Positions 22,061 through 34,100 of a stretch of DNA of 64,000 nt are shown here, piece by piece (the stretch's first letter is position 1; every line of letters starts with the position of its first letter). The DNA comes from Gerris lacustris (lineage: Eukaryota > Arthropoda > Insecta > Hemiptera > Gerridae). The notes under the pieces were generated by a model, which had not been told where the DNA came from, did no database searches, and saw nothing but the letters and a program-made list of their open reading frames with translations. Location: the NCBI GenBank assembly GCA_951217055.1, contig OX578276.1, positions 75,383,144-75,447,143 on the forward strand, written 5' to 3'. Both the position numbers and the translations under genes were made by a program.

Positions 22061-22640
22061 GCCATTTGTGCGAGACGGAAGTAAAGCCAATTTTTCGTAT
22101 AATTTGTTGTAATGCCCTTTAGATTAGCATATATTGGACATTTAATCTAGTTACTATATAATTACACATAATTAATACAATAATTAATAATTTTAAATTT
22201 AAAATAATTAATTAATGCTATTCAGGAGAAGTGCTTGTAGCTAGAATGTGAAATAGAGAATAAGAAATATAATCACCAAATGTAAACTAATACTTTAAGA
22301 AAAGGTCTATATTTCTACAAAAATAGGATGATTTTACTTTAAGGACGATTTTGCAATAAAATCCTAATAGATATATTATTAATCAACAAATTCAATGCTA
22401 AGTTTAATTAAGCAGAAGATTATGAGATAATAGAATTCCCTATAGCTTATAATTGGACAAATGGGTTTCATTTCAGGTAGTTTTGGCTATATAGTTGTCA
22501 CCAGTTGATCACTGAGCGTGTCGAGGTACTCGCATGCTACGTTGATGCAACTAATTAAGCAACGTCTACTATAGTAGCCAGTGGTTCATGGTGCTTGTAA
22601 AGGATAGATTATTATGTCCTTGAGTTGGGCAAGATGTCCT
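22061..22640. other. Upstream region of the secreted-peptide gene
   Basis: AT-rich with no repeat match. It immediately precedes the TATA box at 22646 and is the likely promoter-proximal region; no specific factor sites can be assigned. Confidence 0.4.
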
Positions 22641-22645
22641 CCCTC

Positions 22646-22653
22646 TATATATT
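22646..22653 (+). promoter_or_regulatory. TATA box of the secreted-peptide gene
   Basis: TATATATT lies 88 bp upstream of the start codon. Transcription would begin roughly 30-40 bp further on, near TGGAGGCTCATCCTC, leaving a 5' UTR of about 50 nt. Strong TATA boxes at this spacing are usual for highly expressed insect structural genes. Confidence 0.65.
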
Positions 22654-22733
22654 ATATACCTGTATAGTATGAACTACTGGAGGCTCATCCTCACATACTG
22701 ACTTACTGCCAAACAAACAATACACAGCTCAAC

Positions 22734-25700
22734 ATGGTGCTAAGGCTTGCGGTAAGTCAATAACAACAAATTGATTTTTTGAAAAAATTCAAATTTCATT
22801 TTCATTAAGCATTCGTTTAATTAAATTTAAGAATGGATTTATTTTAAGAATAATTTATAACACTATATAATAAGGACTACGTTTTTGTGCATAATTGAAG
22901 AAAAAAAGAATCCATTAAAGACATGATTTATGTACAACTATCTTGGAACTTAAATTATTTCGGAGAAAGCAGACAAATAGATTTTGTTCGACCTTAATCT
23001 GTCATAGATTCTAACAAATTTCTAGAAATAAATAAAAAATCTGATTTATATGTTTACATTTAAGAACTACGGTATATAAATACATAATCGTAAAGCATGT
23101 GTATATCGGTTGTATTCGGACTCCTCCATAATTTAATAAACTCATTGTTACTCTATTGATACCCAAATTTTTCCATTTTTTCTTTTCCAAATGAATTCGA
23201 ATTTAAATGTTAAAACAAATAAAGAGCAGTATCCGGAGAGTAGTCTTTATTCTTAATTGTAGGCAAATACGTACCTTATAAATACAGTTGGTTTAAGTGT
23301 CTAATGTAGTTAGTTTAAGCGTCAAATGCAGTTGGTTTAAATTTTTGAAAAAAGTTCAATCCCCAACGAAAACATAATTCTTACTAACATAATAACTTAA
23401 GACGGCTTACCGTCTTTAAAGGAGTTCCACTTTGAAAAAAATACTATACTTTAGTATACGTTAGCTTACCAAGCAAGTTTAAAAACATTTAATGCTGAAA
23501 AATGGCATTTTACAGGTATAAAAATAACTTCATGATTATCCATAAATTTTTAATCAAATCATAAATTACGATGAAAAAAATAAAAACAAAATCAATTCAA
23601 ATTGCCCCTTTATTATTTTCCATCTACATTAAACCCTAAACTTAAATTCTCTGGAAAGGAATCCTAAATCTCTGATAAATTATTTATTATATGTAGCCAT
23701 TGCAGATTCTTGACTTTCACATGGGGTTTATTGAAAAGTTCATTTAATATTTTTATACCAAGAAAAAAAAGAAGAAAATTGGGTTACCATTCAAGAAAAA
23801 TCTTTCACCAATGATAGCAAAAAAAAAATATTTTTTTAAAATTATAAACCCTTTACACAATATAAATCCCATATACATGAGATTGAATTCATGACTATAA
23901 ACAGACAAACGTATAGACACTTACATACAATACTAATTCCGAGTGGAGCGCGAGCCTTTTAAAGGAAGTAAACTAGAAATAATAAATGTTAAAAAATAAC
24001 ATTCTGAATGTTGTAATACATTTCATATGTAATACATGATGAAGACTTGAATTTAATATAAGGTATTTAGTATCTGTAGAATCATATTTCCAGCTATAAC
24101 TTTTCCTGAAAGTTTACTCATAAGTTACATTTTATTTATTTATTTATTTTACATAGTGCTTATCAAATGTTTATTTACTTTAGGTTCTTCTTTGCCTAGC
24201 AGTCGTCGTTTTAGGAGCTCCTACAACCAAAGATGAGACGAAAGCCAAGAGTGAGGATTTAGCTACAGATTCAACGATAGGACTGGCAGCCTACGCATTA
24301 CCATACCTCGGCCTGGGTCTTTACGGTGGAGGTGGTGGATACGCTCCTTATCTCTCATATGGTTCTGCTTATCCCTATTATTATGGTATTCCTCACTGCA
24401 CACTTCACTTTGAGCATCTACCACCTTAGAAATTATTGCTAAAACTAGAAATTATCTGATCACTTGAACTAATCCTATAAAAATGGCCACCTATCTCCAC
24501 CAGTCTTACATTAATTTATTAGTGTTTTTTAAATTATTGAAAAAACATGTCCTTCTCTAATACTCCCCTTATATTTACGGGAGAATGCATTAACTCTATT
24601 TCATCATCACGGATTACAAGATCAACGTCCAAATAGTAATCAATGCTATTTTCTTTTGATTTGAGTAGATAAATGTAGGTGGATTTGATTATTTAAAATC
24701 ATAGCCCTTTAGAAATAAGCAATATTTCAGGCCAAAAGAGTTTAAGACATTTTAAATCAATTAAACTATCAAATTTTAACCCAATATAATATGCAGAGAT
24801 GGTTGAAATTGATCTGGGGCTATTATCTTCGGGCAACTTTCGACAAATTATCCAAATTTCTTGAATATCAGAGGAGTAATTTTGAAGATATAAGTATATA
24901 TAAATGTGTGTTTGTGAGCGCATGTGGAAAACAAACAAATAGGCATTGAAGTTTGAACACATATGGGACCAACAATAGGCTAATTATGACCTTCTATTCT
25001 AATTTCATTAAAATCGGAATTTGTTCGCAAAAGTTGTGGACATATCGACAGACTGAAAGTCCGGCAGACGACAGAGTTTTTAAATCAAAGACATAAAAAT
25101 GTTTGTTCTGCAGAACGATCACATAGCTTCCGTTACCTTCGGTAAACTTGGAAGCAAAAGGGGGAAAATTAATAAAATTAGAAAATAATGGGTTGTAAAA
25201 ACATACCATCAATTAAGTATACGTGATAGGAACATGAAGCTTTGTGCCACACTAATTGGCAAACTATGATACAATACAATAATTTAAAAAAAAAACAAAA
25301 AAACTTTAAATTAATATTAAATATCACAGATAACTTGAAAAAACCTTGTTATATAAATATTTTAATTATTATAGACCCTATTCCCCGAGGAAAATACATT
25401 TAAAGGTAGTGAAATGAACTACAATAAGTAAAAAAAAAAAAAAAAAAAAAAATTAATATAAAAATACCATTTTTAAAAACTGGTCTTATTTTCAACTTTT
25501 TTCTTTTTTTATTTTATTTTCTTTTGGTTTCTGTATTCTTCACCTAAATTATTTCTATGTGCAAAATTTTGGGAAGATTGAAAGGTGGGAAGTGGTTCAA
25601 AATGGGGGTAATAGGTGTGCGATGAAACTTACAAAACAAAGTAATATAAGACCAGTAAAAAGATTTTTATTCAATTCATCGGAAAAGTTTTTGAAGAAAA

Positions 25701-28105
25701 AATATATTCTTCACGTTTGGACCAATGTTTCTTTTACGCTGCGTCGTTTTGTATACAAAACTAGGAATATTCCTCAATTTCTTATAAGGATATAATTATT
25801 TTTTATAGGCTTTATAAGTTTAAACAAATTATAGCTATTTTCTAAGGAACTAGATTTTTGCCGTCTTTGAACAATATTTTGCCTTCGATCTTACCAAAGG
25901 TAAAGGAGGGTATGTGATCGTTCTGAAGAGCGAAATTTCACCGAATTCAAAAATTCTTAGCCAGAAATCTGTTTTTGACATCAGGGAACATACTTGGCCT
26001 CGTAACTGTCGTCTATCGTTAAATTTTTTTAGAACCTAGGATTTTACGAGGTAGGTCATATTAGCCTATTGTTGGTCCCATGTAAGTTTCAACTTTCTGC
26101 GCCCTTTCAATTCCACATGCGCACAAACATATATTTATTTACAACTCGAAAGTAGCCAGCAGATTAATTTCAATCATGCGCACATTAAGAATAATTGCTA
26201 AACTGATACTTTAATTTGTTTTTGTTTTAAAAAAAAAACCAAACCATTTTGAAAGATTTTGAAACAGGGGAAACAATTAAATAAATTAGACAATAATGGG
26301 CTATAAAAATATAATATCTATAAAGTAAGTAAGAGAATGCCTGGAAGCTATGTGTAATTGGCAGACTATTTTTGAGAGTATCGTCCCCAAATTAATATCT
26401 AAAATTAATTTTTTCTCTGGGTATGTTTTTTTTTCAACATTTATGCCAAATTTCGTCGAAATGGAACAAGTAGTATAGGCTTCATGGGGTTTCCATAGAC
26501 TTAAAATTTTTCTTAAAAACTACTTTTTTGGACTTAAAAGTGTAAATCCATTATACTCCAAAATTGAATAATATTACTTTCTATATTATATTATACTGCA
26601 TATACGAGAGAGTAATAAATGGTTTATATATTTGTGATTTGTTTAACAGGTAAATAAAAAAGCACACTTTTAGTTTCAACATATTTTTTCACATTTCTCA
26701 AACTCGTTCTTCACAATCTCTTTAAATTACTGCGGAATTAATTGTATTCCGTTCTTTTAAAATGTCTTATAATTTACAATTACTCCCCAGTAATTGTAAA
26801 TTATTTTTTAATTCCCCCGAATTAAAAAAATTAAAAAGAAAGTTACAACAGCAAAGACCAAACATGGATAGTGAACACGTACTGTTGATAGAGGGCAGAC
26901 AGGAATTAAGAAACGATATTTGGGATGGTCAATAATGATATTTGTATCATTAGAATCTCTGGACGGTTGGAGTTGTAATTTAAATCGTGCTAAAAAATTA
27001 GCTTAGTTGAATTACCGTTTTTTTTAATACACAAACAACTAGTTGTGTGTATAATATTTAATGTAAACGCTAATAAAGGGGAAAAAGCATTTTTTTAATG
27101 TCGGTGTCAAATGTGGTAAAAAGGAATGAAATAACGTAGTAATAAATATTAGGCGGGGATACACTCGAGCATACGCCCCGAATGAGCATGCGTTTTCTTT
27201 CAGCTCGCCCTCTCCATATCTAAAAGCAAAACGAGACAAACGCGTGCTCATTCGGGGGCGAATGCATGCTCATTCGGGGCGAATGCTCCAGTGTGTCCCC
27301 ACCTTTAAGTGTACAAGAAAGAATATTTCACATAATATGTCACTTTACTTTAATTGGTTCAGTGCCTATAACTTGACAAAAATGAAACTCAAACCTTCAT
27401 AATATGCATGTATACTGTAGCTGTGTAATTACTAGATACATTGCAGCTAAACATTGTTATTACTATTGTTGCCATTTATGCAACACGTAAATCACAGATA
27501 TACATGATATTTATTTTTACACGTATATAATAGTCTGTTGTTGCTATTATTATCCTTATATTACAGACATTAAATAGTTACACAAAAATGTTTTGCAATT
27601 AGATTATATTTTTACGGTTCGGAGTAACTTTGAATTTCATGCACAGTGTACCTATATATATATTTTACTATTATAAACATGCTAAGATTCTTAAGTAACC
27701 AACGTTTTTCGTCTAAAGATTCCTTGTAGACATAATCATGGAAAAATAACTTCTTTAAAACATAATAGAAACTTATTACACATTTTCACCTTCACTGTAT
27801 TTAGTACACTCACGAACAAGTTTTTACACTCTTTAATCTCCCCATGCAGCTTTTTTCCAAAGAACCATTTCCATTATTTGTTTCTGTTATCTGAATATTA
27901 TTTATATATTTTTTAAATTTAAAATGTATACTTGCTCACACATGTGTTAAGTGACTGTTTTGAAAAATGAGTGTTAAGTGATAATATTGAACCCTTATGA
28001 CCTGTATTATGTAATGCACAAATTGGGAGATGAAGGGTTGCTCTTTGGGTGGTTTATAATAATACCAAAAGAAGTGAATCCAGCCATTTTTCGCGCACTA
28101 AATAT

Positions 28106-28138
<33 letters not shown>

Positions 28139-31100
28139 GTAAAATGAGAATATTGTTATTTAACACATCTGTGGATTCAATTAAACTTATTCTGTTATTT
28201 TGTATAACATTTTAGAGTTGGAGAATTTGTGTTAAGGGTGTATTCGAGCAGCTACTGTATTCTATTTTCTCTAGAAATGTGAGATACATGATAGCATAAT
28301 AGTACATTACGCGTCGAGTGCGGAAAGTAGCATTTTGCATGCGAGTGTGATAGCGAGGGTGGTAAAACCACACGAGCAATGCAAAATGCCGTTTTCACAC
28401 GAGTTGCGTACCGTACTTTATCTACGATTGTTAGATTTAAATAATAAATACAGAAACAAATAAACTTGCTGTATGTAAGTTTGTATCTCTCTCTTGATAA
28501 AGATGGCATTAATTCATTAGTTGTATTTTTTGCCGAATTAATTATTTCTGGAGGATTATTATTCTCCACATTTTCGTCAAAGTCACTTGATTCACTCATT
28601 GTTTTTCACTAAAAACTCGATATAAACAGTTACTTTAATAAAAGAACACCAAATTAGTTTTGTTAAATGTAAACAAACTCACTAATCGTGCGTAAAGCTG
28701 AATAATTCCTCTTCTTTACCGCACTAGTGCGGTAAAGAAGAGGAATTATTCAGAACTATGAGACGCGCATGCGCAATGAATACAAGTACGTAAATAATCA
28801 TTTTCTACGCATCTAAACAAAGATATAATGTTTATATTTCGTATCAATCGTAGATAAACTAAATAAAAGTAGTGATAGTGAAAACCTTTTATAGAATAAT
28901 AAAAAAAAAAACTATCGTATATCTAATCAATGTCCAAATTTAGTGAAATAAATCTACGAAAATATTATATTTGTGTAGATGTAGCAGATATTAAGAAAAA
29001 AAGTACTTTTTAATAATAAAAAATAGTGCTCACAAAAATTGGAACTCGTAAACAAACATAATTACTGTTCCCACTAATTAAAGTTAATTTTGCACCCACA
29101 AGGTCAGCAATAACAAAAGTATGTTACATAGATAGTTCTTGCAACTATAGTTAATCAACATAATATTTCCCACCTGGTTTTTCCACACCGTATTAACATT
29201 GCTTTCCAATAAAAATAAAACATGAAACAAGGGGGAACAAATAACGACATCTTTAAAAACCGTGAAACAAGCATCCTTCAACCTAGAATCGGGTAAAACG
29301 ATACGTTGGCAATTACACGATAATATTGCACGATGCCATTGACATTGGAACCGTATTCAAAACAGGCACATTCAGATATATGATGTTTCCAGGAATATTA
29401 CCATTGACATTATTTAAATAATTGGATAATTGGATGGAGACCTTGTTTTATTGGCCATTGTCATTCATTGTATAGAAAAATACTCGAACTATATTATAAA
29501 AACAAAATATATAAACACTAAACCACTTAAGTACTTATGAGCTATAATTTTTATATTAATGAAATATCGCGTTTAATACTGACCTGGCATATAAATTATA
29601 CAGCTATCGAAATAATTACAATTAGTAAACCTACACTGAATAAACTTCCGTAATGTAATCCAGGTAAAAACTGAAATTATATATTCCTGACACTAGTTAC
29701 ACATAGATTAAATAGAAAGTGGAGTCTTGTAAATCCAGTAAATACAGATTTTATTAGAAATTATGTAAATACAATATATTTTAAAGAAAATTTATATGAT
29801 CATTGCAATTAATTAAAATCCCCTCTAATAATATTTTAGATAAATTACCAAATATCCTAAAACATTAGCTATGGGAATTAATTTCTAAATTTACAAACAA
29901 TATTATTTTACTAGAACTAATTACCAGTTATCAATTTTAAGTAATTTTAGTCAGTTAAATCGAATTATAATTTGTTTGATAATTTTTAAGTCAAGCTTAA
30001 TCATATTATTATGCATATATAATGTCTTTAATCTTTAAATAAAAAAGAATGATGGTTGATGCCTCGTAATTACAGGCGCATTCTGCGATCAGATTCCAAA
30101 AAGTAAAACTTTTATAAAACATAGAATATGTGGGCAAACTTTTAACTCATAAATAATTATAAATGCTGAAAATACTCTAAAAATCGATTTTTTCAATTCA
30201 AGAGAGGTCGACAGACGTCCATTTTATTAAAAACGTTTTGCGATTACAATGAACTAGTTAAGTTTTCCAGCGAGACAAAGTAGTTTCACTTTGCTTAGTT
30301 CTAACCTTAACCTTAGTCCTAATCCAAGCAGATGAAAATGAAAATATAAGATTATGATTAAAAATATTATATTCGTATTTTTTATTAGAATAAATTTAAT
30401 TTGTATTCTTCACCAATTACTTAAACTTGTATAGCATAAAATAAATTTGAGTTAAAATATTTATATTTTCTTTGTCAAGTTCATTAGAGGAATGCTAGGA
30501 ATTCTGTAGGACGTTATAACAGGAAGGTTGGTGGGATGATGGGCAATAATCTACGTACTCATTGTAATTGTAATTAGACCGATTGAGAAATCGTCTCAGA
30601 TGGACGGACACAGTTGGTGAATATCAAGAAGCTATTTTCAAGGGCGAATACGCGACAGTATTGTAACACGCGCGGACTGCTATAAAGCCGTTGTCACACG
30701 TCATTTTGTAAAACATTTATAAATACACCGAACCATTCATTGGCCACCTAAGTTTGAAATGTACATCATGTTGTGTCACCTATACATGATGACTTCAGAG
30801 TAAAGCGTACATTACTTACAGATAAAAATGGAAGTTGATTTAATTGCGTCATTGCAACATTCTTAAACCATCCTTTGGATTGAGACCTGTTTCCGTTTCC
30901 AGTCCTAATAAGCTATATATATTCTTCTAAAAAGCAGATACATGTAAATTATTTATATAGTTTGTCTTTTCCCTCACAACTTCACTTCCTCAAATAACAA
31001 TATGGGGACCCTTGCACTACATACTTAAGTATCAGGCGATAGTTTAGTCTGATTGGGTTGCATCCATGCAAGGGCTATAAGGCCATCCGCACACGGGGCG

Positions 31101-34100
31101 ATATAAACTATATAATTGGCTTTTGAGCGTAGACTGTCCAATATAATCAGTCAATTGCGGTCAGAACTGCAATGGTTTACAACTTTTATCCATTGGCACT
31201 AAATTACCGAAAGCTGTTAGAATGGCAATTATTAAAAACGAGAAGAATGATGTAGAGAAACCCAGCATATTGGGTGCATCGTATTACTTTCTCATTATAA
31301 GATTGAGATTTGAATTCATTTACACGTTTTTAGTTCCCCTGAGACCAAAAAAGTGTTTTTTAAAAAATGGCTATTAAAACAGAAAACAGAAGTGTGATAT
31401 TTCTTTGTCCCAAAGTACATTAGACTAAACATCCCTTTGGCTTAGTTACTTAGTCAAAGTAATTTATTTTAAAAACAACATAGGAGAGAAACACTGCCGT
31501 CATACGTTAAAAGGCCTTAACTCCAACTTTTTTCTAAATGAATTTTTTTAACGTTTCAGAATCGGTCTAAATAAATGCACATATTTATGTTATAGAAAGC
31601 CCTAAATCCAATAATACAGTGATGAGTTATATTGGCCCTAACTCCAGTTTGAGGTTGTTTTCGATAAAAAAAAAAAGGCCCTATGTAACAAATAAATACT
31701 AAAAACACCCTAAATTCACCAAGATTTGTTTAATGCAATGATATTATTTAAGGTTTGAAACGTGATAATTATGAAGATAAAAAGCCCTAACTCCCATATA
31801 GGAGTTAGTTTGATGCAGCAAACTTTTTTAAAAACCCCTAAATCCATTTTTTCTATAAAACAATTAAAAATCAATTATATTAACATTAACACAAAGTTGT
31901 GTACAGTAAAACAACAACATATACACAACATAATAAAAGCCTTTAAAAGTATCAAAACTTTGATGCAGGTGAAGAAATTTGTTTTTTTTATTTCCTGTAA
32001 AAGTTTGTTCTTTGGAGATATGGCTTTCTTTGTAATGGGGCCAGAACAGACTAAAGAAGTACCTTAAAATGTAGTCCATTTAAATACAAATCTATCGATA
32101 TAAGCCGTTTTCCCGGGAGAAATCTAGTTTCCGAGTTATTGATGAAAATAAATATGATTTTGTTGAAAATCGAAAACAAAAATAAAAACCACCTTTTGAA
32201 TACATTTTAAATAATATATTAACTAGACATCTCGTGGCTTATCATTGAAGCGAGCTTAATGCAATAAATATTTAATATTAGGCAAATTAATAGTTAATCA
32301 TGATGAGTTTATAGTTTAAAGATTATTTGAGTAGACGGTAGATCCGGTGGGACTCAATTCACTTGGAAGGTTCTACAAGAGGGTGTCTAAAGTCTAAAGG
32401 TGGGTTCACTGTCACATTGAGTAGATCAACATGTGTATCCGTTAATAGATAAACAATATATTTTATTTTCTGGGATCTGGGACAGAGGTTATATGTGAGA
32501 AAGTTAGTCTGAGTTGTCTCGGACCGATTTTTTAAAGTGATAGATTGTTGCTAGAAACGTTTTACACGCTACACTCTAAACTACTGAAGTATTCGAAATC
32601 TTTTTATAGTATCTTTTTATATCTATCTTCTTATAGAATGAGCATAACCGAAATTTCAATAAATTGTTATATAAATTGGAATTGGACCATCAATAGCGAG
32701 GGTACAAATTAGAAGAGAGAGGTTGAAACTGATTGAGTAGTCGGCGAATATGCGCAGTAGTACACCAAACTGAATAAGCGGTCGTCCGATAGTTGGCCAA
32801 CTTAACATTTGAATTTAAAATGAAATCGGAAAGCCCTTCTAACAATTTATCGGTCAATCTATCGGCCCACTAGAATCCCTTAAGTGCACTCACGTAAGCC
32901 TTTACACTAATAATTAAGTAACCAATTCAAATGTCGATCAAATGGCCGATCAAAAGCCTGTGATCTGCGGTGAGTTTAAGGGGAAGAAGCAAAAAAATGT
33001 TATACATATTTGGAAATTGACTTCAGCATTATTAAACGTACTATACCTGATTACTTTCCAACATAAGTGATTAATTCTACGGTAGTTATTTTTTATATTC
33101 AACAAAATGCAAAGTTATATTAAAAAAAAATCACAGGGAAGTACTTGCGACCAAGTACTTTTTAGGGTTTTGTAGAAGATTAAGCATGCCCGCTATGTAA
33201 TTATGATTTTATTCTTCGATCTCAAGGGTCCGGGTTCGATCCCCCGAGGGGTCACAATGTTTTTCATCGGTAATAACGACTAGAAAAATTCATTTTTTCA
33301 AACCATTTCCATCGCTTCACCATAAGGTATAACCATGAATTATTTCGAAATTTTAGGACCACCCGTTATATAGTGGTTGGGGAGGGGGGAAATTGGGGTA
33401 TATTTTGACTTATAAAATTAATAAAGAATGAAAAATTTAAAAAAGCAAATATATATTTGAATCCTACTCTTCACCAGCTTTCATATGATACCCAACTCAA
33501 AATTTTTAAAAAATAAAATTTTTGGCGCACTTCAAATTTTCGCGCCCAAAATTGGCAATTTTTTAAAATTTGGGATGAACTCCCGGAATTTTCATCGCTC
33601 CACAATAAGGCATTAGCATGAATTATTTCAAAATTTTAGGACCAGCCGAAGTATAGTGGTTGGGGGGGGGAAAATGTTTTTTGGGTATATTTTGATTTTT
33701 TTACCCAATAAGGAATGCAAAATTTACAAAAGCTTATATATATTTGCGTCCTACTCTTCAGCAGTTTTCATTTGATACCCCACTCGAAAATTAAAAAAAA
33801 TATAAATTTTTGAGTTTACAACATTTTTGCGAATTGCGCATGCGCATATTTAATTTTGAACTTCTGTATATTTTTCCTGTGGTTGGGTCAAAAAGTTACA
33901 CCAGTATTTCAAATTTCAGCTCTATAGCTTAAACGGTTCGGGCCCTATGAACCAAAGAGCGACGGACAGACGGACACATCACCCTCGGCATAAGGGTTTT
34001 GAGAAGAATCTACAAAACCCTAAAAACGACACAAAAATTATTTTATGACAGAGTGTGAATACTGCACTATTCTTCCATGTACTTTAGATCTGTGTCCCAA

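Noticed and set aside
29084..29281. A 65-codon minus-strand frame with Leu-rich end.
   Set aside because: No family resemblance, no splice or poly(A) context, and its length is unremarkable for this base composition.
33225..33250. A tRNA gene suggested by GGGTTCGATCCC.
   Set aside because: No acceptor stem or anticodon arm could be drawn, and the motif recurs inside a transposable element. Kept as a tRNA-like module only.
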